DNA of 64,000 nucleotides from Paenibacillus etheri (GCF_001012825.1 NZ_LCZJ02000098.1:62001-126000); one strand, 5' to 3'. Counted from the first letter of the stretch, positions 27,296-37,447 are shown. The notes: generated by a model not told the origin, from the sequence alone. Numbers and translations: made by a program.

Positions 27296-28993
27296 ATGAA
27301 GAGGATTTTTAGTGTTTTGTTAATTGTAATACTGGTTATACCAGCGCTCGGCACTACAACCTTTGCGGGCAATGCGCTGAAGGCTAAGGTGACAGAGAGC
27401 AGTACATATTTTGACGGAGAACAAAGGGATTTGAACGGGTTCAATATCTCGAACAATAATTATTTCCGGCTGCGCGATGTAGCGGAGTATTTCTCGGGAA
27501 CAGCCAGTCAATTTGATATCACTTGGAATAAAGCAAACAATGCGATAGAGATCATAACCGGGCAAGCCTATACTCCCGAAAAGAAAGCTAGCAGCAACTA
27601 TTATAGTCGCAATAGAAATTATTCAGCTACGCTGTCGACCTCTAAAGTGCTAGTGGATGGGCAGCTGCAGTCGATTACGGCGTACAATATTGATGAGAAT
27701 AACTATGTTCAGTTGCGAGATTTGGCGGGAAAGATTCCATTTGATATCGAATATGATGTTCAGTCAGATCGTATATCGTTGTTCTCCAAAATTCCAGATC
27801 ACGCTTACCGGGTGAAGACGGCGGTGGGGACCGAGAGTAACGCTGTATCTTCTTATTTTCCCAGATGGAAAAGTACGGATACTTCCTATCTTGTGAATAA
27901 TAATGATGGGACTGTAAGTGTCCTTGAAGCGAATAAGGAAGTTACGATTGAATCATATAATGAGAAGTTTGAACTGACTGGAAATAAGAGTATTCCGTTT
28001 GAGCTTCCGATATTTGGCGGTTTCTATAGCGGGGAGAAGTATAACTATATTGCTTTTGGACAAGAGAACCGTGAAGAGAATGATAGTAAAGAAGTGATTC
28101 GTATTGTCCGTTATGATAAAAGCTTCAATAGAGTAGATAGTGTCTCCATTAAGGGTGGCGAGAGTTATACGGTTAGCCCTTTTGATTCTGGCTCCGGTAG
28201 TATGGCTGAGTCTGGTGATACGCTTGTATTCCACACCTCTCGAACTAGATACACGACAGAAGATAAACTAAATCATCAATCTCAGCTCACCATTATCGTG
28301 AATACCCAAACTATGACCGTGACGAATGATCTGGGAAGATTCCAGAAGAATCATGTTAGCCACTCTTTTGATCAATATGTATTGTTTGATGGTGCTACGC
28401 ATGTTCTAGTGGATCATGGTGATGCCTATCCTCGTTCGATTGTGCTGAATAAAGGAAATGGAACCAGCTATAACGAGGTAGACCTGTTTAATATCCCCGG
28501 CAAAATCGGAGCGAACACCACCGGCGTTTCTATAGGCGGATTTGAGATGTCTTCGGCGAACTATATTGTCGCTATGAATACGATTGACCATTCGCTTGTC
28601 AAAGAATATACGTCTTATGAGATGGTGGGACTGGAGAAGGACCAGAGAGATATCGTTCTTAGTGTTCTGCCAAAAGCCAACCTGTCTAGCACATCAGTGA
28701 ACCACATCACCTTGGCTAAATATGTAGGTACAAATCAGATCGCTTCTATTCCTAAATTGGTGAAAATAACAGATGACAAGCTGATGGTGCTGTGGCAGGA
28801 ATTTGATAAGGAGAATCATCTGGGCGACCTGAAATATGTTCTTATTAATGGAGAGGGAGCAGCCTCTGGCGGTATCCAAACGATTAAGAATTTCGCACTA
28901 TCAGAAAGCAGTCCTATCATTAGTGGGGATAAGATTGTCTGGTATACCAACAATAAAGGATCCCGACTGTTCTACTCCATCCCATTAAGTTGA
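27296..28993 (+). CDS. secreted stalk-domain (copper amine oxidase N-like) protein
   Basis: A 565-residue exported protein. Residues 1-24 form a signal peptide ending TFAG. Residues about 30-190 hold two copies of a stalk unit, with GFNISNNNYFRLRDVAEYF in the first and AYNIDENNYVQLRDLAGKI in the second, the Cu_amine_oxidN1-type domain common in Bacillales surface proteins. The remaining 370 residues look like a beta-propeller or beta-sandwich rich in short Gly/Asp/Ser turns, without catalytic motif. The ATG at 27296 is chosen for the signal peptide and GGGGGAAAAG upstream. The function is not known, probably binding at the cell envelope. Confidence 0.75.
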   Translation: MKRIFSVLLIVILVIPALGTTTFAGNALKAKVTESSTYFDGEQRDLNGFNISNNNYFRLRDVAEYFSGTASQFDITWNKANNAIEIITGQAYTPEKKASSNYYSRNRNYSATLSTSKVLVDGQLQSITAYNIDENNYVQLRDLAGKIPFDIEYDVQSDRISLFSKIPDHAYRVKTAVGTESNAVSSYFPRWKSTDTSYLVNNNDGTVSVLEANKEVTIESYNEKFELTGNKSIPFELPIFGGFYSGEKYNYIAFGQENREENDSKEVIRIVRYDKSFNRVDSVSIKGGESYTVSPFDSGSGSMAESGDTLVFHTSRTRYTTEDKLNHQSQLTIIVNTQTMTVTNDLGRFQKNHVSHSFDQYVLFDGATHVLVDHGDAYPRSIVLNKGNGTSYNEVDLFNIPGKIGANTTGVSIGGFEMSSANYIVAMNTIDHSLVKEYTSYEMVGLEKDQRDIVLSVLPKANLSSTSVNHITLAKYVGTNQIASIPKLVKITDDKLMVLWQEFDKENHLGDLKYVLINGEGAASGGIQTIKNFALSESSPIISGDKIVWYTNNKGSRLFYSIPLS

Positions 28994-29063
28994 TTCACAA
29001 TCGATCCAACCGTACCAGGATGTCAACATTGCATGCACGAGCGATTTAATTCACATGACCGGC

Positions 29064-29115
29064 AAAAGGTTATCCCGTTAATGCCTACATGAGGTATTCC
29101 GGATAACCTTTTTTT
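29064..29115 (+). terminator. intrinsic terminator
   Basis: AAAAGGTTATCC pairs with GGATAACCTTTT, with an AATGCC/GGTATT inner pairing; a T run follows. The next 217 bases to the glycosidase start hold no gene; an imperfect CGCCTT-10-AAGGCG inverted repeat lies at 29281-29302 near its ribosome binding site. Confidence 0.85.
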
Positions 29116-29332
29116 CTACCAAACTCATAGCCTTTTCCCTATTCATATGCTCGTTTACAAAGACGTGCTAACATTTGTACCCCTGATCATCTAACAAAAA
29201 GACACCCGTGTACGCGTCAGACTCCTCACTCCAACAATATGACTCCCCATCGCTAACACCTGTCTGTTCCGCATTTCTGACGCCTTGGATAAAATGAAGG
29301 CGCATACTTCCCTTGAAAAGGAGTCCAACGAT

Positions 29333-31039
29333 ATGAACTTTAATCTTAACACGGTACCCTTCAGCCGAAGAGGCACCTTTCTGGCTATTTCTGAACTCCC
29401 TGAATCGGGTGTCAGGGCGGAGGGACTTTACTTACGGACTGTGCGTGGTGGGGATGATAAATTTGGTGAAGCCTTCCAAATTGAACTGTTAGACGAGAGC
29501 AAACAGTATATCCCGTATGAGGCTAAAGCCGAGCCTGCTTTACTTCGTTTGAATACGGATGCCGAAAACATCTATGCGGAGATCTGTATTACAGATGGCC
29601 GTACGGTCCGGTTTAAGAGCAAAGGATGCGGCATCCGCCTCACTTTCCGTACCTCAGCCTACGATTATGCTTATGAACACAGCGCAGGCAGCTTTGAAGT
29701 AAACAGCTTCACTCATGAATGCAGGTTCATGCTCACCCGGTTAACAGGGGATCTCCGGATGGAGGTACCTTGGGACAAAATCAAGAGCTCTCGCATTGTG
29801 GCGGAGTTCATTCCTGAAGACGGTACGGAAATTGCCGAGTTCGCGGTGGAAGAGTTTCGCACGGTATGGAAACAGCGTGATGCCTGGACGTCATGGGAGG
29901 AAGCGGTACAAGAGGTGCAACACGAATATAACCAGTGGCTGGGTGCAAGCTTGACCGTTCCCGAACGCTGGCAGGAAGGCCGTGAACTGGCGGCTTATAT
30001 TACCTGGTCCTGTTTGGTTCCCGCGGAAGGATGCCTGACCCGGCCAGCTATGTATATGTCGAAGAACTGGATGACAAATATTTGGAGCTGGGATCACTGC
30101 TTCAATGCGATGGCACTGGTTAGGCATCATCCAGAGCTGGCCTGGGATCAGTTTATGATCTTCTTCGACCGTCAGGATGAGAGCGGTCTAATTCCGGATT
30201 TTATCAATGACAAGTATGAGCTCTGGAACTGCAACAAGCCGCCTATTCATGGCTGGACACTGGCCTGGATGATGCAGCGGACGGATTATATTAAGGAGTC
30301 CCATCTTCGTGAAGTGTATGGACCCTTGAGCAAGTGGACGAACTGGTGGTTCCGTTTCCGGGATAACGACCAGGACGGTATACCACAGTACAATCATGGA
30401 AACGATTCGGGTTGGGACAACAGTACTGCCTTTAATAACGGGATTCCGGTGGAGAGTCCGGATCTGGCGGCATTTTTAATCCTGCAGATCGAACTGCTTG
30501 CCGAAATTGCTGGGCTTCTGGGACTTACCGACGAAAGCACCGCATGGAGAAGATTAGGCGAGGAAACTCTGGAGAAAATGCTACGTCATTTCTGGAAGGA
30601 TGGAAGGTTCACAGCTTGCCGTTCCGGAACTCACGAAGTATCTGACGGCGATAGCCTGCTGCTCTTCGTGCCCATTCTGCTTGGCAAGCGGCTGCCGGAG
30701 CCAATCTTGCGCTCACTGCTGGATGGCCTGCGGGATGAGAGCCGCTTCTTGACGCCGAACGGCTGGGCTACTGAGAGTGTGAAAAGCCCTTACTACACGC
30801 CGGATGGCTATTGGAGAGGTCCAATCTGGGCACCATCGACGATGCTGCTCGTGGAAGGTGTGGCCGCGGCGGGGGATATCGAGCTGGCAAGCGAGGTAGC
30901 CGGCCGATTCTGCGAAATGCTGAACAAGAATGGCATGGCCGAGAACTTCGATGCCCTGACGGGTCAAGGTCTTCGTGACAGGGCATTCACGTGGACCTCA
31001 AGTGTCTTCTTAATACTGGGGCACGAATATACAACTTAA
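29333..31039 (+). CDS. MGH1/GH63-like alpha-glycosidase
   Basis: A 568-residue cytoplasmic protein. The N-terminal 200 residues are a beta-sandwich; residues about 215-568 form an alpha6/alpha6 toroid with the marks of the MGH1-like/GH63-GH37 group: IWSWDHCFNAMAL, DESGLIPDF, GWTLAWMM, GNDSGWDNSTAFN and a late YWRGPIWAPSTMLLVEG. Family members hydrolyse alpha-linked sugars (mannosylglycerate, glucosylglycerate, trehalose, glycogen branches). The ATG at 29333 has AAAAGGAG upstream; an earlier in-frame start lacks one. It precedes a YesM/YesN and sugar-uptake operon on the same strand, which suggests a role in the same sugar pathway, although a terminator separates them. Confidence 0.82.
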   Translation: MNFNLNTVPFSRRGTFLAISELPESGVRAEGLYLRTVRGGDDKFGEAFQIELLDESKQYIPYEAKAEPALLRLNTDAENIYAEICITDGRTVRFKSKGCGIRLTFRTSAYDYAYEHSAGSFEVNSFTHECRFMLTRLTGDLRMEVPWDKIKSSRIVAEFIPEDGTEIAEFAVEEFRTVWKQRDAWTSWEEAVQEVQHEYNQWLGASLTVPERWQEGRELAAYITWSCLVPAEGCLTRPAMYMSKNWMTNIWSWDHCFNAMALVRHHPELAWDQFMIFFDRQDESGLIPDFINDKYELWNCNKPPIHGWTLAWMMQRTDYIKESHLREVYGPLSKWTNWWFRFRDNDQDGIPQYNHGNDSGWDNSTAFNNGIPVESPDLAAFLILQIELLAEIAGLLGLTDESTAWRRLGEETLEKMLRHFWKDGRFTACRSGTHEVSDGDSLLLFVPILLGKRLPEPILRSLLDGLRDESRFLTPNGWATESVKSPYYTPDGYWRGPIWAPSTMLLVEGVAAAGDIELASEVAGRFCEMLNKNGMAENFDALTGQGLRDRAFTWTSSVFLILGHEYTT

Positions 31040-31047
31040 CAACATAC

Positions 31048-31095
31048 GGGCACTTCCTCCTGGTCAAGACCGGCGTGAGGGGAAGTGCTTTCCCA
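31048..31095 (+). terminator. intrinsic terminator
   Basis: GGGCACTTCC pairs with GGGGAAGTGC, followed by TTTCCCATTTTT. Confidence 0.7.
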
Positions 31096-31178
31096 TTTTT
31101 CGAGATATTCCCGAGTGTGCCAGTCCATGCTACACTTCAACTATAAAAATGAAATATATAAGGCGGGGATGAGAAGTC

Positions 31179-32927
31179 ATGTGGAGTCATTTCTTTAAGA
31201 AGGTATATCATCGCTTCTCTATTCGCTCTTATTTCAGCATCCGGACCAAGCTGCTCTTTTGCTTTCTTATTGTCACGATTATTCCGCTGTTGTCACTGGG
31301 GGCCTTGAACTATTATCAATCCGCTATAGTCATCAACTCCCAATTCGGGAAATACGGGGAGAACACCGTGGCACAACTTGATCAGCAGATCAGTTCCGCT
31401 TTGAACCGGATGAGCCAGACGACTGGAACGATTTATTCTTATCTCCTTGATCCTGCACGGGGAGGACTAGGTGACCATGTTCCGACCACGTATCAGGAGA
31501 TTATGGATAAAGATGACTTCGAGGCGCTGCTAAAATCACTTAAGACGGATCTGACGAGAGGTATTTATCTGATTACCCGCTCTGGTTATTACTATGGGGA
31601 GAATAATCTGGATGTCAGTAAGCTTAACAATATTCCCGCCTGGCAGTCCATCACTTATTCATCCAAAGGCCCCTATTGGCTGGGCTTCTATCCTATGAAT
31701 CATGGCATGGGAGATTCGGATACCGAGGAGCCTATACTGGGGCTCGCCGTACGGATTAATAATCCGGCTGGAACCCAGCATGGGAGCACTATTTTAATTG
31801 AAGAGAATGCGGAGGTTCTTCTACATATGTTCCATATGTTTGAGGAGGATACCAAAGCGCATTTGATGATAACTGATTCCGAAGGGCAGCCCATTTACCA
31901 GTCAGAATCTCCGTTTACCCCAAACGAGAGTGATGTGGTGTGGAATAGGACACTAACAGCCAACGGATGGAAGATTGAAGCGAGACTATCGTCCAAAGCA
32001 TTCTATTTTTCCTCGAGCCTTATCCGCTACAACACAGTACTTGTAGCCATTGTTTCTTGTCTGCTTGCCTTTGGGCTAGCTTATATATTCTCATCCAAAT
32101 TTACAGCTCGAATCCGCAGGCTGAAAGACTCGATGCAGAAGGTCAGCTTTGGTAAGCTGCATACGAGGACCCTGGTGGAAGGCAAAGATGAACTCGGAAG
32201 CCTAGATACCAGCTTCAACCGCATGGTGGGGGGAATTCAATCCCTAGTAGAGGAAGTGGAGCAGAGTGAGCGGCTGAAGAAGGAAGCCGAGCTCAAGGCA
32301 TTCCATTACCAAATTAATCCACATCTGCTCTTCAATACGCTAAACTCTATCCAGTGGAAGGCAAGGCTCCAAGGGGCTGAGGATATCCGCCAGATGCTCT
32401 ATCATCTGACGATGGTGCTCGAAGGTAATCTGGATATCTCTCAGGAGTTGATCACTCTAGGCCGTGAACTCCGCATGATTGAGCATTTTCTGAAAATACA
32501 GGAGATCCGTTATGGGTCCGCATTCAGTTATGAACAGACCTGTGGCGAAGAGCTTAAGCCGTATCTGATTCCCCGTATGACCCTTCAGCCGCTCTTCGAG
32601 AACATCTTTTTTCATGGATTTGAAGACGGGAAGGGGAACATTTCATTAAGTGTACAGGAGGAAGGCGAGCATCTGTTGTTAACATTGTCTGATGACGGTG
32701 CAGGGATTACAGAAGAGAAGCTGAGGACGCTTATGCTTGCAAAGCCGGAAAGTAAACCCCAGGGACGTGGAGGACTCGGCGTTCAGAACGCTAACCAGAA
32801 GTTCAAGCTTCATTTCGGACAGCAGTATGGATTAACGGTTCAATCCACAAAAGGTGAAGGCACTACTATCATAATTCGGTGGCCCAAGAAGGAGGAGAGT
32901 CCGCATGGAGACAACCAAGACCATTAA
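31179..32927 (+). CDS. YesM-type sensor histidine kinase
   Basis: A 582-residue membrane kinase. A helix at residues about 24-46 and another at about 288-310 enclose an extracellular dCache-like sensor. A HAMP linker follows (FSSKFTARIRRLKDSM), then the His_kinase block with FHYQINPHLLFNTLNSIQWKA, and a HATPase_c domain with GGLGVQNANQKF. This is the YesM class that works with AraC-type YesN regulators to control sugar transport genes. GGGGATGAG lies before the ATG. It overlaps the regulator gene by 23 bases. The signal is probably an extracellular sugar or binding-protein complex. Confidence 0.93.
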   Translation: MWSHFFKKVYHRFSIRSYFSIRTKLLFCFLIVTIIPLLSLGALNYYQSAIVINSQFGKYGENTVAQLDQQISSALNRMSQTTGTIYSYLLDPARGGLGDHVPTTYQEIMDKDDFEALLKSLKTDLTRGIYLITRSGYYYGENNLDVSKLNNIPAWQSITYSSKGPYWLGFYPMNHGMGDSDTEEPILGLAVRINNPAGTQHGSTILIEENAEVLLHMFHMFEEDTKAHLMITDSEGQPIYQSESPFTPNESDVVWNRTLTANGWKIEARLSSKAFYFSSSLIRYNTVLVAIVSCLLAFGLAYIFSSKFTARIRRLKDSMQKVSFGKLHTRTLVEGKDELGSLDTSFNRMVGGIQSLVEEVEQSERLKKEAELKAFHYQINPHLLFNTLNSIQWKARLQGAEDIRQMLYHLTMVLEGNLDISQELITLGRELRMIEHFLKIQEIRYGSAFSYEQTCGEELKPYLIPRMTLQPLFENIFFHGFEDGKGNISLSVQEEGEHLLLTLSDDGAGITEEKLRTLMLAKPESKPQGRGGLGVQNANQKFKLHFGQQYGLTVQSTKGEGTTIIIRWPKKEESPHGDNQDH

Positions 32928-34128
32928 AGTGTTAATTGCAGATGATGAGAGTATCGTGCGAAAAGGGCTTCGCTCCACAATACCTTGGCATAAGTATGGG
33001 ATGGAAGTGGTGGCGGATGCGCCGAACGGTCTTAAAGCCTGGGAGGCCTATCAGATTCATCTGCCTCAAGTAGTGATTACCGATATTGTCATGCCGGAGA
33101 TGAATGGGATTGAACTGTTACGCAAAGTTAAAGAAGTGGATAAAGACACCCGGATTATTCTGCTGAGCTGTCACCGTGATTTCGAATTCGCCCAGCAGGG
33201 AATCAAGCTGGGGGCTTCAGGATATTTGCTTAAGACGGCCTTTGAAGATGAAGAACTGGAAGGAATGCTGGAGAAGTTCCAGAGGGAGCTGACATCGCAG
33301 ACTTCCGTAGCGGAGGATACTGAAACAAGCGAAATCTATGGAGAACGGCTGGGCTCTCTCTTGTTTGCCTGGCAGAGTGGACACAGCAGCAAATTTGTTG
33401 AAGAAATGGATAAGCTCATTGGGGAGAAACTGCCGCTGAACAGGGGACCCTTGTACATTTATCTGGTCAAGACCTGCCGGTGTGATCGTACCTATCTGGA
33501 TCTCGTCAAGGTTAATGAGGATGGGAATCGCCGGATGCCCGACAGCGCATCAGTTATTATCCCTTACGGTGAGGACCTATGCTATTGGATTGTACCTGGT
33601 GAAGAGCTGGAGACTGCGGGTAGCCTGCTCGTTCAGATGAAAAGCCAAACGGAGAAGCTGAATTGGGCCAAGAGAGGACCGCTAGCCAACACTGAAGATT
33701 TAAGCAAGGCCTTCATGGCGCTTCACAAGGAAGCAGAAGTGGAGAAGCTGCATGGTATTTCGTCTCAGGACTGGCCTGAACCGATCTGGAAGGCCGTAAA
33801 GCTTCTGCACGATAACCCTGGGGCGGATTGGTCGGTTAGCGACTTGGCGAGCCAGGTGGGGCTTAGCCGAAGCCATTTCTCGATCCTGTTTAAGAAGACA
33901 GTGGGCGATAGCTTTGTAGCTTTCCAATATAAACGGAAGCTTAAGCTGGCCAAAGAATTGCTGCGGGATACGCAGTTGACGATGCAGGACATTGCGGAGC
34001 GGACTGGGCTGGGAGACAGCAAATATTTCAGCAAATGGTTCAAGCGCTGCACAGGTCAGACGCCTAGTCATTACCGCATACAACAAAAAGACGCCGTGAT
34101 CCGAACAGATGGACACCCCGGACTTTAA
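32905..34128 (+). CDS. YesN-type AraC-family response regulator
   Basis: A 407-residue regulator. Residues 1-120 are a receiver domain with phosphoacceptor D60 (VVITDIVMPEMNG). A middle region of about 170 residues follows, and the C-terminal 100 residues are an AraC/XylS double helix-turn-helix (SVSDLASQVGLSRSHFSILFKK as separate helices, and TMQDIAERTGLGDSKYFSKWFK). It is the partner of the kinase it overlaps and likely activates the binding-protein, permease and beta-galactosidase genes downstream. The ATG has GGAGGAGAG upstream. Confidence 0.94.
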   Translation: METTKTIKVLIADDESIVRKGLRSTIPWHKYGMEVVADAPNGLKAWEAYQIHLPQVVITDIVMPEMNGIELLRKVKEVDKDTRIILLSCHRDFEFAQQGIKLGASGYLLKTAFEDEELEGMLEKFQRELTSQTSVAEDTETSEIYGERLGSLLFAWQSGHSSKFVEEMDKLIGEKLPLNRGPLYIYLVKTCRCDRTYLDLVKVNEDGNRRMPDSASVIIPYGEDLCYWIVPGEELETAGSLLVQMKSQTEKLNWAKRGPLANTEDLSKAFMALHKEAEVEKLHGISSQDWPEPIWKAVKLLHDNPGADWSVSDLASQVGLSRSHFSILFKKTVGDSFVAFQYKRKLKLAKELLRDTQLTMQDIAERTGLGDSKYFSKWFKRCTGQTPSHYRIQQKDAVIRTDGHPGL

Positions 34129-34168
34129 ATCGAACAAAAGTACGCAAACATTCGAATAGATATCGGTT

Positions 34169-34208
34169 TTGAACCGCTTTCATAAAAGTTAAGATGAAAG
34201 CGGTTCAA
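34169..34208. promoter_or_regulatory. 15-bp perfect inverted repeat before the sugar-binding protein gene
   Basis: TTGAACCGCTTTCAT at 34169-34183 and ATGAAAGCGGTTCAA at 34194-34208, separated by ten bases. The right arm resembles a cre site (TGAAAGCGGTTCAA, about 12 of 14 positions). It may be a terminator or processing hairpin between the regulator and the highly expressed binding protein, or an operator. Confidence 0.5.
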
Positions 34209-34243
34209 TTATTATTACCTCATTCAAAGGGGAGGCTGCCACA

Positions 34244-35509
34244 GTGAAAAAGAAAATTTCTCTTATTGTACTTGCCACAACGTTAATGGCAACTATGGTC
34301 ACGGCTTGTGGGGGAAACAGCGAGAGCTCATCATCCACAGGCGCCGCGGGCTCAGGGGAGACGAAGACGCTTCGCTTTGCGACTTGGGATACCGGGGACG
34401 CGCTCAAGATTGAGCAAGACATCGCCAAGAAATTCGAAGCAGCCCATCCGGGCACAAAGGTTCAGGTAGAGGCTTATGCAGACGGTTTTGATCAGAAGCT
34501 TGCCGCCGGATTCGGGGCGACCAATCCGCCTGATGTGATGTATATGTGGGATTTCCCAACCTATCATCAATCTCTGGAACCGCTGGACAGCTATTCGAGC
34601 AATGATAAAGAATTGAACATTGAAGATTTCTATCCTGGATTGTTCAATTACGGAAAAATTGACGGCAAGCTTTATGGCATTCCGGCAGGGTTCACCACAC
34701 GCGTAGTCTATTACAACAAGAAGTTGTTCGATGAGGGAAAGGTCCCTTATCCGAAGGATGGATGGACATGGAAGCAATTCCAGGACATCGCGGCCAAGCT
34801 CAGCGATAAGTCGAAGAAGCAGTACGGGTTCGGGGTTCGCGCAGAGAATGATACGTATGACCTGCAGAGCTTCGTATGGAGCAACGGAAGCTCATTCATC
34901 TCCGATGACGGCAAAACGATTGAAGGATTTATGAACAGCAAAGAGACGGCTGAGTCCATCCAGATGCTCGGCGACATGGTTAAGAACGGCTCGGCTGTGC
35001 TGACCGGAGGCAAAGGCCAACAGAGCGGGGATGACATTTTTAAAGCAGGTAAAATCGCTATGTGGGAGAGCGGTATCTGGCCGCTGGAATCGTTCAAGAC
35101 TGCAGGCATAGATGTAGGAACGGTCGAAATCCCAGCCTTCCCGGGCAAACCGGTCAAAGGGGTGCTTGCAGAGTCCGCCTTGTCCATTGCCAAGGATTCG
35201 AAGCAGAAAGATCTGGCCTGGGAATTCGTGAAATTCTATGTGTCCAATGATTCTATCAAGATGCGTGTCGCGGATCTGCCTGTAAGGGTCAGTGTCGTAA
35301 ACGAGCTGAAGAAGGATCAGGACCCGCTCTATAAACCTTATTACACGATGCTGGAGCGTTCCAGCAACACACCGGCGTTCCTGCTCAATCCGAAATGGAA
35401 TGAAGTGAACCGCCAACTCTCTGCAGCGGTGGAAGCGGTTATGCACGGCGAAAACGCCCAGGAAGTACTGAATCAGGCTGTTAAAGATAGTGAACGTTAT
35501 TTGAAATAA
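34244..35509 (+). CDS. sugar ABC transporter binding lipoprotein
   Basis: A 421-residue extracytoplasmic lipoprotein of the UgpB/MalE-like family 1. The signal peptide ends in the lipobox MVTAC, with the cysteine near residue 22 to be lipidated. The mature part has the usual features: LRFATWDTGD start, DVMYMWDF, LYGIPAGFTTRVVYYNKKLFDE, and GKIAMWESGIW. Start GTG with AAGGGGAGG upstream. The two permease genes follow. It would capture an oligosaccharide at the cell surface; the beta-galactosidase downstream suggests a beta-galactoside. No ATPase gene is present in the cluster, so a shared ATPase such as MsmX is probably used. Confidence 0.92.
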   Translation: MKKKISLIVLATTLMATMVTACGGNSESSSSTGAAGSGETKTLRFATWDTGDALKIEQDIAKKFEAAHPGTKVQVEAYADGFDQKLAAGFGATNPPDVMYMWDFPTYHQSLEPLDSYSSNDKELNIEDFYPGLFNYGKIDGKLYGIPAGFTTRVVYYNKKLFDEGKVPYPKDGWTWKQFQDIAAKLSDKSKKQYGFGVRAENDTYDLQSFVWSNGSSFISDDGKTIEGFMNSKETAESIQMLGDMVKNGSAVLTGGKGQQSGDDIFKAGKIAMWESGIWPLESFKTAGIDVGTVEIPAFPGKPVKGVLAESALSIAKDSKQKDLAWEFVKFYVSNDSIKMRVADLPVRVSVVNELKKDQDPLYKPYYTMLERSSNTPAFLLNPKWNEVNRQLSAAVEAVMHGENAQEVLNQAVKDSERYLK

Positions 35510-35535
35510 CACATTTACAGAAAGAAGGTTAAGAG

Positions 35536-36525
35536 ATGGCTCAGACCTTTCTGCATCAAGCAGGGGAACCTATAGCCCAGCTCAAGCCTACACGAAAACG
35601 TAGATGGGGTGGGGTTGTTCCCTACCTCTTCATTTTTCCCTGGATCTTCGGATTCCTCGTGTTCACCTTGGGGCCATTGTTATTTTCCCTTATCATCTCT
35701 TTTTTCGATTGGCCGATTGTCGGCGAAGTACGCTTTATCGGGTTTGGCAATTATGCGGAAATGTTTACGGATGACCCGTTATTCTGGACCTCACTAGGGG
35801 TCACGCTCAAATTTGCGGCATTGTTCGTTCCATTGAACATCATTGTGGCGCTTGGGCTTGCAATTCTCTTGAATCAGAAGACACGGGGGAGTGCTATATT
35901 CCGAACCGCCTTTTATATTCCCTCCGTTATATCCGGTGTCGCTCTGGCTATGATCTGGTCTTGGGTATACAGCGGTGATTACGGGATTCTGAATTACTTC
36001 CTGTCCCTGATCGGCATTCAGGGCCCTGATTGGCTCAACGATAAGCAATGGTCATTAGTTGCGATGGTGGTCGCAAGTCTCTGGGGACAAGGCTCGATGA
36101 TGCTGATCTTTCTGGCTGGCCTCAAAGGGATTCCGAAAGACCTTTATGAATCCGCTTCCATTGATGGGGCAGGTAAGATCAGACAATTCTTCAGTGTGAC
36201 GATTCCGATGATCACACCGACGATTTTATTCAACTTAATTACTTCCATCATTGCAGCCTTCCAGCAGCTGACCCTGGCTTTATTGCTGACCGGAGGCGGT
36301 CCAATGAAAGCAACCTATTTCTATGCCATGTACATGTATGAGAATGCGTTTAAGTATTTCAAAATGGGATATTCGGCAGCTAACGCCTGGTTCATGTTCC
36401 TGATCGTGCTCAGCTTGACCTTCATTGTGTTCAAATCCTCGGAAGCCTGGGTGTTCTACGAAGGTGAAATGAAGAAGAATCCTCAGGAGAAGCTGAAGGG
36501 TCAAGGAAGGAGACGTTCTTTGTGA
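35536..36525 (+). CDS. sugar ABC transporter permease (MalF/UgpA type)
   Basis: A 329-residue membrane protein with six predicted helices after a cytoplasmic start. The EAA loop that contacts the ATPase reads LYESASIDGAGKIRQFFSVTIP (conserved ESAxxDGA-x9-P). It is preceded by AGAAAGAAGG and lies 26 bases after the binding-protein gene; it overlaps the next permease by four bases (GTGA). Together the three genes form the uptake complex of a carbohydrate transporter. Confidence 0.94.
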   Translation: MAQTFLHQAGEPIAQLKPTRKRRWGGVVPYLFIFPWIFGFLVFTLGPLLFSLIISFFDWPIVGEVRFIGFGNYAEMFTDDPLFWTSLGVTLKFAALFVPLNIIVALGLAILLNQKTRGSAIFRTAFYIPSVISGVALAMIWSWVYSGDYGILNYFLSLIGIQGPDWLNDKQWSLVAMVVASLWGQGSMMLIFLAGLKGIPKDLYESASIDGAGKIRQFFSVTIPMITPTILFNLITSIIAAFQQLTLALLLTGGGPMKATYFYAMYMYENAFKYFKMGYSAANAWFMFLIVLSLTFIVFKSSEAWVFYEGEMKKNPQEKLKGQGRRRSL

Positions 36526-37334
36526 AGAAAATACTCGTTTACGTGCTGCTGCTCTTTTTTTCACTGTTGTTCATGGCTCCGCTGTTCTGGGCGGTTACGA
36601 CTGCACTCAAGTCACAGTCCGAGCTGTATCTGTTTCCACCAAAATGGATTCCTTCTGTATGGAAGTTCAGCAATTTTGCAGAGGCGTGGAACATTCAGCC
36701 CTTCAATTTGTTTCTGAAAAATACACTGTTGATTACTGTCCTGTCGACGCTCGGTCAATTGATTTCTTGTACGCTCGTTGCTTATGGATTCGCCAGATTC
36801 CAGTTCAAGGGCAGGGACTTTCTGTTCCTAGTTGTGCTGGCAACGATGATGATACCCTGGGAAGTCACCATGATCCCGCAGTATATGTTGTTTAACCTTC
36901 TAGAATGGATTAATACGCTTAAACCCCTTATTGTACCGTCCTTCTTTGGGTCTGCCTATTTCATTTTCCTACTGCGGCAGTTCATTCTCACCATCCCGCG
37001 TGAGCTGGACGAAGCAGCTACAATCGATGGAGCCAGTAAGTTGACCGTATTGACGCGTATTATTGTTCCGTTGATGGGTCCCTCGCTGATCCTGGTCGCT
37101 GTGTTCCAGATGATGGGCTGCTGGAACGATTATCTTGGTCCGCTTATTTTTCTTAACGACCAGACGAAGTACACATTGACGCTGGGACTATCGCAGTTCA
37201 AAGGGATGTTCGGTGTGGATATGCAGTCTATTATGGCCATTACTTGTCTGATCTCGATCCCACCGCTGACGATCTTTTTCTTCGCTCAGCGCTACATTGT
37301 TGGAGGCATTGCGACTACGGGCATTAAAGGTTAG
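36522..37334 (+). CDS. sugar ABC transporter permease (MalG/UgpE type)
   Basis: A 270-residue membrane protein with six helices. Its EAA loop reads DEAATIDGASKLTVLTRIIVP, and the C-terminus AQRYIVGGIATTGIKG is typical of this half. GTG start with AAGGAAGGAG upstream, overlapping the previous stop. A gap of about 115 bases precedes lacZ without a clear terminator, so read-through is likely. Confidence 0.94.
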   Translation: MKKILVYVLLLFFSLLFMAPLFWAVTTALKSQSELYLFPPKWIPSVWKFSNFAEAWNIQPFNLFLKNTLLITVLSTLGQLISCTLVAYGFARFQFKGRDFLFLVVLATMMIPWEVTMIPQYMLFNLLEWINTLKPLIVPSFFGSAYFIFLLRQFILTIPRELDEAATIDGASKLTVLTRIIVPLMGPSLILVAVFQMMGCWNDYLGPLIFLNDQTKYTLTLGLSQFKGMFGVDMQSIMAITCLISIPPLTIFFFAQRYIVGGIATTGIKG

Positions 37335-37447
37335 TTGGCTGTAACGGGTACACGAAGCTGATAGAGAATGACACATTTGACAAGGAACAGAGAACTGAAC
37401 AGAACAGATAGCAAAAGTGCAGAGTAGAGAAAAGAGAGGAGAAATGA

